A stretch of DNA of 33,941 bases from Brevundimonas diminuta ATCC 11568 (GTDB lineage: Bacteria; Pseudomonadota; Alphaproteobacteria; Caulobacterales; Caulobacteraceae): the NCBI RefSeq assembly GCF_000204035.1, contig NZ_GL883084.1, positions 501,585 through 535,525 of the forward strand, read 5' to 3'. Within the stretch, counting starts at the first letter, position 1; each line of letters begins with the position of its first letter. Under the pieces are notes generated by a model that did no database searches, was not told where the DNA came from, and saw nothing but the letters and a program-made list of their open reading frames with translations. The position numbers and the translations under genes are program-made. Of this stretch, positions 1 to 8,595 are shown in pieces.

Positions 1-752
1 GGGGCGGCGGCGGGCGGGGGAGCCGCCGGCTCAGCGCCGAACGCATAGCGCAGGCCCAGAGTCACGGTGTGCGACTGGTCGTAGTCGCCCGACAGGGTGC
101 CGAACGGAATGGCGCCGGCGCCCGATGTCGTGGTGTCGAACTCAGCGTCACCCGTCAGGTAACGGTAGGTCAGGTCGACGTTGGCGCGGTCGCCCACGGC
201 CCAGGCCAGACCGGCGATCGCTTGAGCGGCGAACTTGTAAGAGCGATCATCCGCTTCGAAATTCACAGCCGGCGTCTGGCGCAGACGGCCGATCGTGTCG
301 ACGTTGACGCGGTTCACGCCGACGCCCAGGCCGACGAACGGACGGATGGTCCAGTCCGGCGAACCGAAGTCGTACAGGACGTTGGCCATCAGAGTCGTCG
401 ACTCGATGTCGCCTTCCGGCGAGTGGCACGGGCCGGTGGCCGGCGTCAGGTTGCACAGGCCTTGCGGGCCGGAGACGGCGCGCACCTTGCCGATGTCGCC
501 CGAGCGGTAGCCGCCTTCGAGTTCGACACGCCAGTTCGGGTTGAAACGATAGCCGAGGCGAGCGAACGCCGCCCAGCCGTCGTTGACTTCCCAGTTCCAG
601 TGGTGGCCGGTCGCCGACGCTTCCGTGTTGATGTCGTCGATGATGTGGTAGCCGGCGTCGACCGCGCCGTACCAGCCATCGGGCTCAGCCGATGCAGCGC
701 CAGCTGCGAACAGCCCCGCAGCAGCGACACTGGCCAGAAGTTTCAGCTTCAT
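1..752 (-). CDS. OmpA-like outer membrane beta-barrel protein (C-terminus outside window)
   Basis: The reading frame opens with MKLKLLASVAAAG, a Sec signal peptide ending near ASA. About 215 residues of porin-like sequence follow, with alternating aromatic/hydrophobic strands (for example GWYGAVDAGYHIIDD, LGYRFNPNWRVELEGGYR, VDLTYRYLTGDAEF and TVTLGLRYAFGA). Just before the window edge it enters a Pro/Ala-rich linker (AEPAAPPPAAAP). A barrel followed by such a linker is the layout of OmpA-family proteins whose periplasmic C-terminal domain binds peptidoglycan, so that domain is probably encoded beyond base 1. The start at 752 is supported by GAGGA about 5 nt upstream. The frame has no stop inside the window, so it is easily missed. 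The family call rests on architecture; a stand-alone porin with a proline tail is the alternative. Confidence 0.8.
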   Translation of the reverse strand, partial: MKLKLLASVAAAGLFAAGAASAEPDGWYGAVDAGYHIIDDINTEASATGHHWNWEVNDGWAAFARLGYRFNPNWRVELEGGYRSGDIGKVRAVSGPQGLCNLTPATGPCHSPEGDIESTTLMANVLYDFGSPDWTIRPFVGLGVGVNRVNVDTIGRLRQTPAVNFEADDRSYKFAAQAIAGLAWAVGDRANVDLTYRYLTGDAEFDTTTSGAGAIPFGTLSGDYDQSHTVTLGLRYAFGAEPAAPPPAAA

Positions 753-1007
753 GGTGTCCTCACACTCTTAGTTGATCCGAAAGCCCATGCGATACCGCGA
801 AGGCGCTCGAAAGCCGAACGATATTGCAGTGCAGCGGTTCCCCATTTGAGCGTTGAATGTGTCCACTGTGGCGCCATTTCAACATAAATCGGGTTGCCGC
901 CCCGCACCGGGGCAATACGGCTTCACTGTGTCAGCAAGGATGAATGGTCGATGAACCGGCCCTTTCATCCAAGCGGCGATCATGGCGACGACCGCTAGCA
1001 AGAGAGC

Positions 1008-2405
1008 CTACTGCGACCCTTCTTTCGACTGCGACGCCGCCATCAGCGCCTGAACATAGTCGTCGCGCCAGCGGGCGACGTCAGTGTCGCGCACGACCTT
1101 CATCAGGGCCTTCCATTTCCGTATCCGTTCCTCCCGCGGCATGGTCAGGGCCTTCTGGATCGCCTCGGACAGCTCCTCGCGGCTGAAAGGATTGACTAGA
1201 AGCGCCTCCCCCATCTGTTCGGCGGCGCCCGCGAAGCGCGACAGGATGAGGACGCCGGGGTCTTCAGGATCCTGCGCCGCCACATACTCCTTGGCCACCA
1301 GATTCATGCCGTCGCGCAGGGGCGTCACCAGCCCCGCCTTGGCCGCGCGATATATCCCCGCCAGCTGGTCGCGGCGGAAGGTGCGGTTCAGATAGCGGAT
1401 CGGCTGCCAGTCCATGTCGGCGTAGGCGCCGTTGACCCGCCCAGCCAGAGCTTCCAGGCGCACGCGCATATCCTGATACGTATCCACCTCGTCCCGCGAA
1501 ATCGGCGTGACCTGCAGCAGGAAGACCTCGCTGCGCAGTTGGGGATTGTCCTCCAGGAACTGTTCATAGCCGAGCAGGCGCTGCTCCAGCCCCTTGGAGT
1601 AATCCAGCCGGTCTACGCCGACGATCATGGAACGGAAGGCCGCCGAAGCCGACATCCGATCATAGGTCCGACGCCCCAGCGGCGAGTCGCGCGCCGCCAG
1701 GAAGCCGTCCACATCGATGCCGATGGGGAAAGCTCCCGTCTGAACGCTGCGGCCGAAGGCCTCGACCCGGCCGTCGGCCCGCACCTTGCCTCCCGCCTCG
1801 ACCTCGACATAACGCTGGAACAGGCCCAGCCACTCGCGCGTCTGGAAGCCCAGCAGGTCGAAATCGAACATGGATTCCACCAGCCGCCGGTGATGCGGCA
1901 ACGTCACCAGCAGCTGACGCGCCGGCCAGGGCGTGTGCAGGAAGAAGCCGATGCGGTTCTTCACCCCCAGCCGCCGCAGATCCCGCGCCATGGGAATCAT
2001 GTGGTAGTCGTGGATCCAGATGACGTCGTCGGGCTGGAGCAGAGGCTGAAGCACTTCGGCGAAACGGCGGTTGGTGCGTTCATAGCCTTCACCGTAGGAC
2101 CGCTCATAGGCGGTCAGGTCGATACGATGATGGAACAGCGGCCACAGCGTCTTGTTGGCGTAGCCGTTGTAGTATTCGTCCACATCCTGCGGCTCCAGAT
2201 CGACGGTAGCGACGGCGACGCCCGCACGGTCCTCGATATTCAACTCGCCGGTGAAATGCTCGACCGTCTCGCCGGACCAGCCGAACCATAGACCCTCATA
2301 TTTGCGCAGCGCCGCCGACAGAGCCATGGCCAGACCGCCGGCCGAGCCCGCCGCCGGATCCTTGGGCGCTGAAACGCGGTTGGAGACGACGATCAGGCGG
2401 CTCAT
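1008..2405 (-). CDS. otsA: trehalose-6-phosphate synthase (GT20)
   Basis: Cytosolic retaining glycosyltransferase that joins UDP-glucose and glucose-6-phosphate to give trehalose-6-phosphate. It has 465 residues, normal for bacterial OtsA. Visible hallmarks are N-terminal SNRVSAP with Arg10, a GGLA loop, WPLFHHR around residue 88, IHDYHMIP around 131-138, GFFLHTPWP around 153-161, the donor-site GVDRLDYSKGLEQR with Arg266 and Lys271, and the C-terminal TPLRDGMNLVAKEYVA block. The frame extends 28 codons further upstream, but the ATG at 2405 gives the canonical MSRLIVVSNRV start. That ATG overlaps the stop of the upstream GH15 gene as ATGA, implying translational coupling. It is the last gene of otsB-GH15-otsA. 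Trehalose made here would serve osmotic, desiccation or heat protection. Confidence 0.95.
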   Translation of the reverse strand: MSRLIVVSNRVSAPKDPAAGSAGGLAMALSAALRKYEGLWFGWSGETVEHFTGELNIEDRAGVAVATVDLEPQDVDEYYNGYANKTLWPLFHHRIDLTAYERSYGEGYERTNRRFAEVLQPLLQPDDVIWIHDYHMIPMARDLRRLGVKNRIGFFLHTPWPARQLLVTLPHHRRLVESMFDFDLLGFQTREWLGLFQRYVEVEAGGKVRADGRVEAFGRSVQTGAFPIGIDVDGFLAARDSPLGRRTYDRMSASAAFRSMIVGVDRLDYSKGLEQRLLGYEQFLEDNPQLRSEVFLLQVTPISRDEVDTYQDMRVRLEALAGRVNGAYADMDWQPIRYLNRTFRRDQLAGIYRAAKAGLVTPLRDGMNLVAKEYVAAQDPEDPGVLILSRFAGAAEQMGEALLVNPFSREELSEAIQKALTMPREERIRKWKALMKVVRDTDVARWRDDYVQALMAASQSKEGSQ

Positions 2406-4186
2406 CGCGCATCCGTCCACGAACGACTGAGCAGGACCGCGCAGTTGATGATGCCCACCAGGGAATAGGTCTGGGGGTAGTTGCCCCACAGTTCGCCGTC
2501 CTGGATCGCGATGTCCTCGCTGAGCAGGCCCGCATGGGTGCGGCGGCTGAGCATCTCCTCGAAGATGACGCGCGCCTCTTCGACCCGACCGTTCAGGGCC
2601 AGCGCCTCAATGTACCAGAAGGTGCAGAAGTTGAAGGCGGTCTCCGGCTCGCCGAAGTCGTCGGGGTGGATGTAGCGGAACAGATAGGGGCCGCGCTTCA
2701 GATCGCGCTCGACCGCCTCGAAGGTCTTCACCTGACGCGGGTCATGGGCGTCGAGAAAGCCCAGGTCCGTCATCTGCAGCAGGGAGGCGTCCAGCTCCGT
2801 CCCGCCGAAGCTGGCGGCGAAGCGGCCCTCGTCCGGCAGATAGGCCTCGGCCTCGATGCGCTCGCGGATGATGCGCGCACGCTCACGCCACAACTCGCAG
2901 CGATCGTCCAGACCCAGATGATGCGCCGCCTTGGCCAGACGATCGCAGGCCGCCCAGCACATGACCGAGGAATAGGTGTGCACCCGCGCGATGGTGCGGA
3001 ACTCCCACAGACCTGCGTCGACCTGATCGTGCATGGCGAAGGCGCGATCGCCGACCTTCTCCAACGCGCGAAAGTCCTCGATCGTGCCGGGACGCAACAG
3101 CCGGTGATCGAAGAAGGCCTGCACCAGCGGCAGGACGATCTGGCCGTAGACGTCATGCTGAAGGTGCTCGTGCGCCTGATTGCCGACGCGCACCGGCTTC
3201 ATGCCGCGATAGCCTTCGACGCTGTCGACGATGTGCTCGACGATGGCGGGCTCCAGACCCACGCCATAGACCGGCTGAACATGACCGCCCGCCGAGGCGT
3301 CGACCAGGTTGCGCAGATAGCCGAGATAGCTCTCGAGGATGTCCACCGCGCCCAGACGGTTCAGCGCCCGCACCGTATAGTAGGCGTCACGAATCCAGCA
3401 GTAGCGATAGTCCCAGTTGCGTCCGCTCTCCGGAAATTCCGGCACGGAGGTCGTCATGGCGGCGACGATGGCGCCGGTCTCTTCATAGACGCAAAGCTTC
3501 AGCGTGATAGCGGCGCGGATCACCGCCTCCTGCCAGTCCAGCGGCAGATAGAGGGTGCGGGTCCAGTGCTTCCAATGGGCGATGGTCAGGTCCAGGGCGG
3601 CGGTGACGCCCGCCAGCACCGACTGGTCATAGCCCTCGTCCGGGCCGAGGAAGAAGGCCATCTCCTCCTCCAGGCGGAAGGCGCGTTCGTTCAACACGTG
3701 GCTGACCGGGCAGTTGGTGGTCAGGCGCAAGGTCACATCCCTGCACAGATAGCGGATGTGGTTGGAGCCCGAGGTGCGCTCAGCCGCCCGCGCGCCCCAG
3801 TCGGTCGACGGGCGCAGACGCATGGTGACGCGCGGCGCGCCCGACAGAGGCCGCATCACGCGCGCAAAGGCGATCGGCCGATAGATGCGCGAGTGCTTCA
3901 GATGCCGCGGACAGAAATCCAGCATCTCGACCGCCCCGCCGTCCGCCGCCGTCAGCACGGTGCGCAGGACGGCGGTGTTGCGGACATAGGCCTGTTCGAC
4001 CGCGACCTGCCCCTCCAGCTCCACAGCCCAGAAGCCGTGCTCGGGCGAGGCCCCGTCCATCAGGGCGGAAAAGACGGGATCGCCGTCAATGCGCGGCGCG
4101 CAGGCCCAGACGAACCGCCCCTGCCGATCGACCAGGGCGCTGACCGAACAATTGCCGATGGGGGCCAGGTCCAGGTTGGGGGTCAT
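2402..4186 (-). CDS. glycoside hydrolase family 15 protein (glucoamylase/trehalase-like)
   Basis: 594-residue protein without a signal peptide, therefore cytosolic. The first ~200 residues form the beta-rich N-terminal domain of bacterial GH15 enzymes (MTPNLDLAPIGNCSVSALVD, IDGDPVFSALMDG). The catalytic (alpha/alpha)6 barrel begins with SVPEFPESGRNWDYRYCWIRD, the most diagnostic GH15 block. It ends with the acidic LLSEDIAIQDGELWGNYPQTYS segment, where the second catalytic carboxylate is expected. It sits between otsB and otsA with ATGA overlaps on both sides, so the three are almost certainly one translation unit. Known GH15 members hydrolyse alpha-1,4-glucans, and some actinobacterial members are true trehalases. 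Context suggests trehalose turnover or supply of glucose from glucans, but the substrate cannot be decided from sequence alone. Confidence 0.9.
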   Translation of the reverse strand: MTPNLDLAPIGNCSVSALVDRQGRFVWACAPRIDGDPVFSALMDGASPEHGFWAVELEGQVAVEQAYVRNTAVLRTVLTAADGGAVEMLDFCPRHLKHSRIYRPIAFARVMRPLSGAPRVTMRLRPSTDWGARAAERTSGSNHIRYLCRDVTLRLTTNCPVSHVLNERAFRLEEEMAFFLGPDEGYDQSVLAGVTAALDLTIAHWKHWTRTLYLPLDWQEAVIRAAITLKLCVYEETGAIVAAMTTSVPEFPESGRNWDYRYCWIRDAYYTVRALNRLGAVDILESYLGYLRNLVDASAGGHVQPVYGVGLEPAIVEHIVDSVEGYRGMKPVRVGNQAHEHLQHDVYGQIVLPLVQAFFDHRLLRPGTIEDFRALEKVGDRAFAMHDQVDAGLWEFRTIARVHTYSSVMCWAACDRLAKAAHHLGLDDRCELWRERARIIRERIEAEAYLPDEGRFAASFGGTELDASLLQMTDLGFLDAHDPRQVKTFEAVERDLKRGPYLFRYIHPDDFGEPETAFNFCTFWYIEALALNGRVEEARVIFEEMLSRRTHAGLLSEDIAIQDGELWGNYPQTYSLVGIINCAVLLSRSWTDAR

Positions 4187-4968
4187 GCGCGGGCCTCCTT
4201 CTCCTCTACGGCGGCCGAGGCCAGAGCGCCGAGCCAGTCGAGCACCGCCTCCACGTTTTCGAGCCGATAGCGGGCCGCCGTCGGTCGATCCGGTCCGACC
4301 AGAACGCCGAAACCGCCCAGAGCTTCCGCCGCCCGAAAGCCCGCCTCATCGGTCAGGTCGTCGCCGACCATGACGGGCGTGGCGCCCACGAAAGGCGCCT
4401 CGGCCATGAAGGCCGCGACGGCCGTGCCCTTGTCCGCGCCAGGCGTCTTGAGCTCCAGCACCATCGATCCCGGCTGAAGCGCCAGACCGGTTTCGTCCGC
4501 CAGGGCGGTCGCCAAGGCCAGGGCCGCATCGGCCTGACTGGGCGCCTGGCGGAAATGCAGCCCGGCAGACAGGCCCTTATCCTCGACCAGGACGCCGGGG
4601 CGAGCTTCGGCGAAGTCGTGAAAGGCGGCCAGCGCCGTCTTTACCGAGGGGGCAGGGTCGCGGGCGCTCAGCACGCCGTCTGCCCGGCGACGTTCCAGCC
4701 CGTGCACGCCCGAGGCCGCGCGCGCCGCCCCGTCGACGATCCGGTCGATCTCGGCCAGGGTGCGGCCGCTGACCACCGCGACCCGGCCGCCCAGAGCGTG
4801 GGTCAATTGTTCGACCGTCCGGGTGCGGCGCGGTTCCGGTCCCACGGCGTCCGGCGTCGGCGCCAGCGGGGCCAGAACCCCGTCCAGATCAAGGAAGAGC
4901 GCCGCTCCGCTCAGACGTTCCGGCGGCGCAGGCAGTGGGGGGCGCGCAAACCCCTGTGCAGAAGACAT
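4183..4968 (-). CDS. otsB: trehalose-6-phosphate phosphatase (HAD family)
   Basis: Removes phosphate from trehalose-6-phosphate, the second step after OtsA. It has 261 residues, normal for OtsB. HAD motif I is LFLDLDGVLAPL with nucleophile Asp27 and acid/base Asp29. Motif II lies in VAVVSGRTLAEID. The cap region holds VHGLERRRADG and LELKTPGADKGTAV. Motif IV is MVGDDLTDEAGF. The frame stays open far upstream, so the start is a judgement: ATG at 4968 (MSSAQGFARPP) fits the family length, whereas ATG at 5040 would add 24 residues of unlikely sequence. Neither has a strong Shine-Dalgarno. It is the first gene of the minus-strand trehalose operon and diverges from kdsD across 177 bp, which must hold both promoters. 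Confidence 0.92.
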   Translation of the reverse strand: MSSAQGFARPPLPAPPERLSGAALFLDLDGVLAPLAPTPDAVGPEPRRTRTVEQLTHALGGRVAVVSGRTLAEIDRIVDGAARAASGVHGLERRRADGVLSARDPAPSVKTALAAFHDFAEARPGVLVEDKGLSAGLHFRQAPSQADAALALATALADETGLALQPGSMVLELKTPGADKGTAVAAFMAEAPFVGATPVMVGDDLTDEAGFRAAEALGGFGVLVGPDRPTAARYRLENVEAVLDWLGALASAAVEEKEARA

Positions 4969-5145
4969 GCGTTTCAGAGTGCTTTCTGTGCGTGGACCAT
5001 ACGGCAACGCATGACGCCTGGAATGGTTGTCGCTATTCATCGTTCGTTCACCCGCGACGGCGCCATTGTGCCGAACTCTCGAATGAGGCATTTGCCACTG
5101 CGCTACGATAGAGCCGCAGAAGCGGCCCCGGCGCCTGGAGCCGTC

Positions 5146-6141
5146 ATGACTGCTTTCTCCGTTCCTTCCTCTCCTGAACAACTCGCCGCCATGTCCGACC
5201 GGGCGCGCGAAGTCGTGCGCCTGAACATAGAAGCGCTGGAGGCGCTGGAACGTTCGCTGGATTCCTCGATCGCGCGCGCGGCCGACATCATCCTGTCGCG
5301 CCCCGGCTATGTCGTGGTGACGGGCATGGGCAAGTCGGGCCACATCGGCGGCAAGATCGCCGCCACCCTGGCCTCGACGGGCACCAACTCCTTCTTCGTC
5401 CACCCGGCCGAGATGAGCCATGGCGACCTGGGCATGCTGCGCCCCGACACCACCCTGCTGGCGCTGTCCAACTCGGGCGAGAGCCGCGAACTGCGCGATC
5501 CGCTGATCTTCTGCGCGCGCAACGACATTCCGGTGATCGGCGTCACCCAGCGGCCCCAGAGCTTCCTGGGCCGTCATTCCGCCGTATGCCTGACCATGCC
5601 CAAGGTGGCCGAGGCCTGCCCCAACGGCCTGGCGCCGACGACCTCGACGCTGATGTCCCTGGCCATGGGCGACGCCCTGGCCATGGTGCTGATGGACCGA
5701 CGCGGCTTCACGCGGGAAGATTTCGGCCTGCACCATCCCGGCGGCGCCCTGGGCATGAGCCTGCAGACCGTACGCGAGTGGATGGGCGACAACGCCGCCG
5801 CTCCGGCCAGCGTGCCCCTGGACGCCGACTTCGGCGCCGTCGTCTCGGCGATCACCGAAGGGCGCAAGGGGGCGGTCGCCGTCCTGGCCGCCGACGGGGC
5901 CCTGGCCGGCATGATCACCGACGGCGACCTGCGCCGCGCCCTCACCCGCGACGTCAGCGCCGTCCGGGCGGAAGACATCATGAGCCGCAGCCCCATCACG
6001 GTCGATCCGGACTCCCGCATGAGCGACGTGGTCGACCTGCTGAGCGCCAACAAGATCAGCAATCTGTTCGTGGTCGATGACCGCCGCCCCGTCGCCATCA
6101 TCCATATCGCCGAACTGATGCAGGCGGGCTATGTGTCCTGA
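5146..6141 (+). CDS. kdsD: D-arabinose-5-phosphate isomerase (KdsD/KpsF/GutQ family)
   Basis: Interconverts ribulose-5-phosphate and arabinose-5-phosphate, the first step toward Kdo for LPS (or capsule linkers). It has 331 residues. An N-terminal SIS sugar-isomerase domain (about residues 45-180) shows VVVTGMGKSGHIGGKIAATL, FFVHPAEMSHGDLGML and LSNSGESRE. The linker LHHPGGALG is followed by two CBS domains (about 205-330; DIMSRSPITVDPD, MSDVVDLLSANKISNLFVVD). ATG at 5146 has GGAG six bases upstream. The stop overlaps the next gene (TGATG), so it is coupled to the glycosyltransferase and the Wza-like exporter. That context slightly favours a KpsF role in surface-polysaccharide synthesis, but if no second copy exists it would also serve LPS. 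Confidence 0.93.
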   Translation: MTAFSVPSSPEQLAAMSDRAREVVRLNIEALEALERSLDSSIARAADIILSRPGYVVVTGMGKSGHIGGKIAATLASTGTNSFFVHPAEMSHGDLGMLRPDTTLLALSNSGESRELRDPLIFCARNDIPVIGVTQRPQSFLGRHSAVCLTMPKVAEACPNGLAPTTSTLMSLAMGDALAMVLMDRRGFTREDFGLHHPGGALGMSLQTVREWMGDNAAAPASVPLDADFGAVVSAITEGRKGAVAVLAADGALAGMITDGDLRRALTRDVSAVRAEDIMSRSPITVDPDSRMSDVVDLLSANKISNLFVVDDRRPVAIIHIAELMQAGYVS

Positions 6142-7406
6142 TGCCTGAGGACATTCTGTTCGACGCCAGCCGGCTGCTCAGCCGTACCGAACGCAGCGCC
6201 CCGACTGGCGTGGACCGCGTTTGCTTGGCCTACGCCGAATGGCTGATCGAGCACCCGACCTATCGGATGACGCCCGTACGGGCGCGAAAGGATCAACTGG
6301 CGCGCGTCGACAACGACTGGTTCCGCGAACGCCTCGCTGAACTGCGCACCCGCTGGACGGGCCCCGGCGCCGTGACGGAACTGGGCCCCGAAGCCCGCAA
6401 GCTGTTCGACGCCCTGCGCTCGCCTGACGACGGAGCCTCGATCATAGGACGCGCGCCCGAAGAAAAAGCGCCGCCCAAGACCAAGCCGAAACGGATCTGG
6501 AAGCAGTACTTCAGGTCGCGCCGCATCGCCGCACCTCCATCGGCGCGAGCCTATATAAATGTCGGGCATACGAGCCTGAACACGCCCGACATCCTTACGT
6601 CCCTGGCCGGCGGAGGTATTGAGCGGATCATCATGGTCCACGACCTGATCCCCGTGACCCATCCCGAGTTCTGCCGCCCCGGCGACGGCTTGAAGCATGT
6701 GCGACGGATGACCAACGTGCTGCGCCACGCCTCGCGGATCATCGTCAATTCCCAGTACACAGCCGACGAACTGAAAGGCTTCGCCGACCAGTCGAACATC
6801 GCCGCCCCGCCGATCGAAGTCGCGCATCTGGGGCTGGAGCGCACCTTCGACAGCCGCACGACGATTGCACCCGCTCGCCCCTACTTCCTGCACGTCGGCA
6901 CGATCGAGGCGCGAAAGAACCTGGCCTTCCTGCTGACCGTCTGGCGCCGGTTGCAAGAAACCATGGGCGCCGACACGCCGCGCCTGGTCCTGGTCGGCCG
7001 ATACGGCTGGGAAAACGAGGCCGTGCTGGACCACCTGCAACGCTCGCCCAATCTACGCGGCCTCGTGCACCAGGCCGAAAACCTGCCTGACTGCGCCCTT
7101 TCGGCTCTGATGCGGGGCGCACGCGCCATGGTCGCACCCTCATCGGTGGAAGGCTTCGACCTGCCCGCCGTCGAGGCCAGCGCCATGGGCGTGCCCCTCA
7201 TCGCCTCGAACATCGCCGCCCACCGCGAACTGGTCCCGCACGCCCGCCTGATCGATCCGCTGGACGGCCTGGGATGGCTGGCCGCGCTTGAGGACTGGAC
7301 CCGCAATTCGCCGGTCGCGCCGCCCTATTCTCCGCCCAACTGGGACCAGCATTTCGATGTCGTCCAGCAACGGGTGCTGTGCGCCTCTGGCGGCGCAGCC
7401 GCCTGA
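6141..7406 (+). CDS. glycosyltransferase family 4 protein
   Basis: 421 residues, cytosolic, no signal peptide or membrane helix. The C-terminal Rossmann-like donor domain carries the typical GT4 signatures HVGTIEARKNLAFLL (about residues 249-263) and SSVEGFDLPAVEASAMGVPLIAS (about 331-353), in which the E-x7-E pair holds the nucleotide-sugar. The N-terminal acceptor half begins LFDASRLLSRTERSAPTGVDRVCLAY, a form often seen in polysaccharide-locus glycosyltransferases. It starts on the TGATG overlap with kdsD and is followed by the export lipoprotein gene. I infer that it adds a sugar to a surface-polysaccharide repeat unit or Kdo-linked glycan. The sugar donor and acceptor cannot be read from sequence. 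Confidence 0.88.
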   Translation: MPEDILFDASRLLSRTERSAPTGVDRVCLAYAEWLIEHPTYRMTPVRARKDQLARVDNDWFRERLAELRTRWTGPGAVTELGPEARKLFDALRSPDDGASIIGRAPEEKAPPKTKPKRIWKQYFRSRRIAAPPSARAYINVGHTSLNTPDILTSLAGGGIERIIMVHDLIPVTHPEFCRPGDGLKHVRRMTNVLRHASRIIVNSQYTADELKGFADQSNIAAPPIEVAHLGLERTFDSRTTIAPARPYFLHVGTIEARKNLAFLLTVWRRLQETMGADTPRLVLVGRYGWENEAVLDHLQRSPNLRGLVHQAENLPDCALSALMRGARAMVAPSSVEGFDLPAVEASAMGVPLIASNIAAHRELVPHARLIDPLDGLGWLAALEDWTRNSPVAPPYSPPNWDQHFDVVQQRVLCASGGAAA

Positions 7407-7441
7407 AGGGTAAGCATCTGATGGAACTGCACCGAGGCCCT

Positions 7442-8590
7442 ATGTCCAGAACCGCCGCCAGCCTGCTCATCGTCGCTCTTCTGGCCGGATGCTCGACCCT
7501 GCCGCGCGACGGGCCATCCGGCCGCAACGTGGTTCAAGGCTCGTCCTCACCGGAGCGGGCGGGCGACTACGCGCTCGTCGATCTGGACTTCGCGCTGAGC
7601 GAACGGCTGAAGGCGGCGCCCCCGCCGTCCTTCTCGAGCTTGGCGCTCGCCTCCAGCGAAGCGCCCACGGATGTGATCGGCGTCGGCGACACCCTTGCCG
7701 TCAGCATCTTCGAACCGGGCGGCAGCCTGTTCGGCAGCGGCTCGCCACGCGACGGCGCCAGCAGCGGCAACCAGACCCTGCCGCCGCTGATGGTCAACCG
7801 AAACGGCTCCGTCCCGATCCCCTTTGCCGGCGAAGTGACCGTGCAAGGCCTTACCCCGTCGCAGGCCTCGGCGGCCATGCGCCGCGCCCTGGTCGGCAAG
7901 GTCGCCAATCCCCAGGTGGTCGTCACCATCGCGGGCAACGCCTCCAACGCCGTCACCGTGCTTGGGGACGTGCGCAGCCCCGGACGCCAGCCCCTATCAG
8001 CCAACAGCGACCGCATCCTCGACGTCATCGCCGCCGCCGGCGGCCCGTCGCGTTCGCTGCACGACATCGACGTGCGCATCCAGCGCGACGGCAAGGTCTA
8101 TACGGCCCCGATGTCGATCGTCACCACCGAGTTCAACGAGAACGTGCGCCTGCAGCGGGGCGATCAGGTCAACCTGGTCTACAAGCCTCGCCGCTTCAGC
8201 TCCTTCGGCGCCTTCAACGCCGTGGCGCGCAGCGAACTGCCGCCCGGCCCGCTGACCCTGGCCGAGGCGCTCAGCGGCGTCGGCGGCCTGGATTCCAACA
8301 TCGCCAACGCCCGTTCGGTTCTGGTTTTCCGTTTCGAGCGGCCGGAAGTGGCCCAGGCCCTGGGCATCCAGCAGCCCGTCACCTCGCGCGGGGTGCCGGT
8401 GGTCTATCGCCTGAACCTGGCCGAGGGCGAAGGCTTCTTCATCGCCAGCAATTTCCAGATGCAGTCGGACGATCTCATCTACACGCCGCGTGCAGGCGCG
8501 GCTGAGATGCGCAAATTCTTCGAAGTGGTCCAGAGCATCACCCGCGTCGTCTACGACGTCTCGGTCACCGGCAACCTGAGCCTGAACTAA
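7442..8590 (+). CDS. Wza-type polysaccharide export outer-membrane lipoprotein
   Basis: 382 residues starting MSRTAASLLIVALLAGC, a lipoprotein signal whose lipobox LAGC puts the lipidated Cys at residue 16-17. A Poly_export (PES) domain follows: GVGDTLAVSIFEPGG, then NRNGSVPIPFAGEVTVQGLTPSQA. SLBB-type repeats follow (VTVLGDVRSPGRQPLS; RILDVIAAAGGPSRSLHDIDVRI; a second set near LTLAEALSGVGGLDSN). Such proteins form the octameric outer-membrane channel for capsule, EPS or holdfast polysaccharide. In Caulobacterales HfsD is the holdfast counterpart. Two starts are possible: ATG 7421 (after AAGGG) or ATG 7442 (GAGG four bases upstream); I prefer 7442 because it gives a normal-length lipoprotein leader. 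The polymerase, flippase and Wzc-type kinase are not in the window. Confidence 0.9.
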   Translation: MSRTAASLLIVALLAGCSTLPRDGPSGRNVVQGSSSPERAGDYALVDLDFALSERLKAAPPPSFSSLALASSEAPTDVIGVGDTLAVSIFEPGGSLFGSGSPRDGASSGNQTLPPLMVNRNGSVPIPFAGEVTVQGLTPSQASAAMRRALVGKVANPQVVVTIAGNASNAVTVLGDVRSPGRQPLSANSDRILDVIAAAGGPSRSLHDIDVRIQRDGKVYTAPMSIVTTEFNENVRLQRGDQVNLVYKPRRFSSFGAFNAVARSELPPGPLTLAEALSGVGGLDSNIANARSVLVFRFERPEVAQALGIQQPVTSRGVPVVYRLNLAEGEGFFIASNFQMQSDDLIYTPRAGAAEMRKFFEVVQSITRVVYDVSVTGNLSLN

Positions 8591-8595
8591 AGGCG

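Noticed and set aside
2534-4270. 578-codon open frame antisense to the GH15 gene
   Set aside because: No family features, composition typical of antisense of GC-rich genes, no ribosome site.
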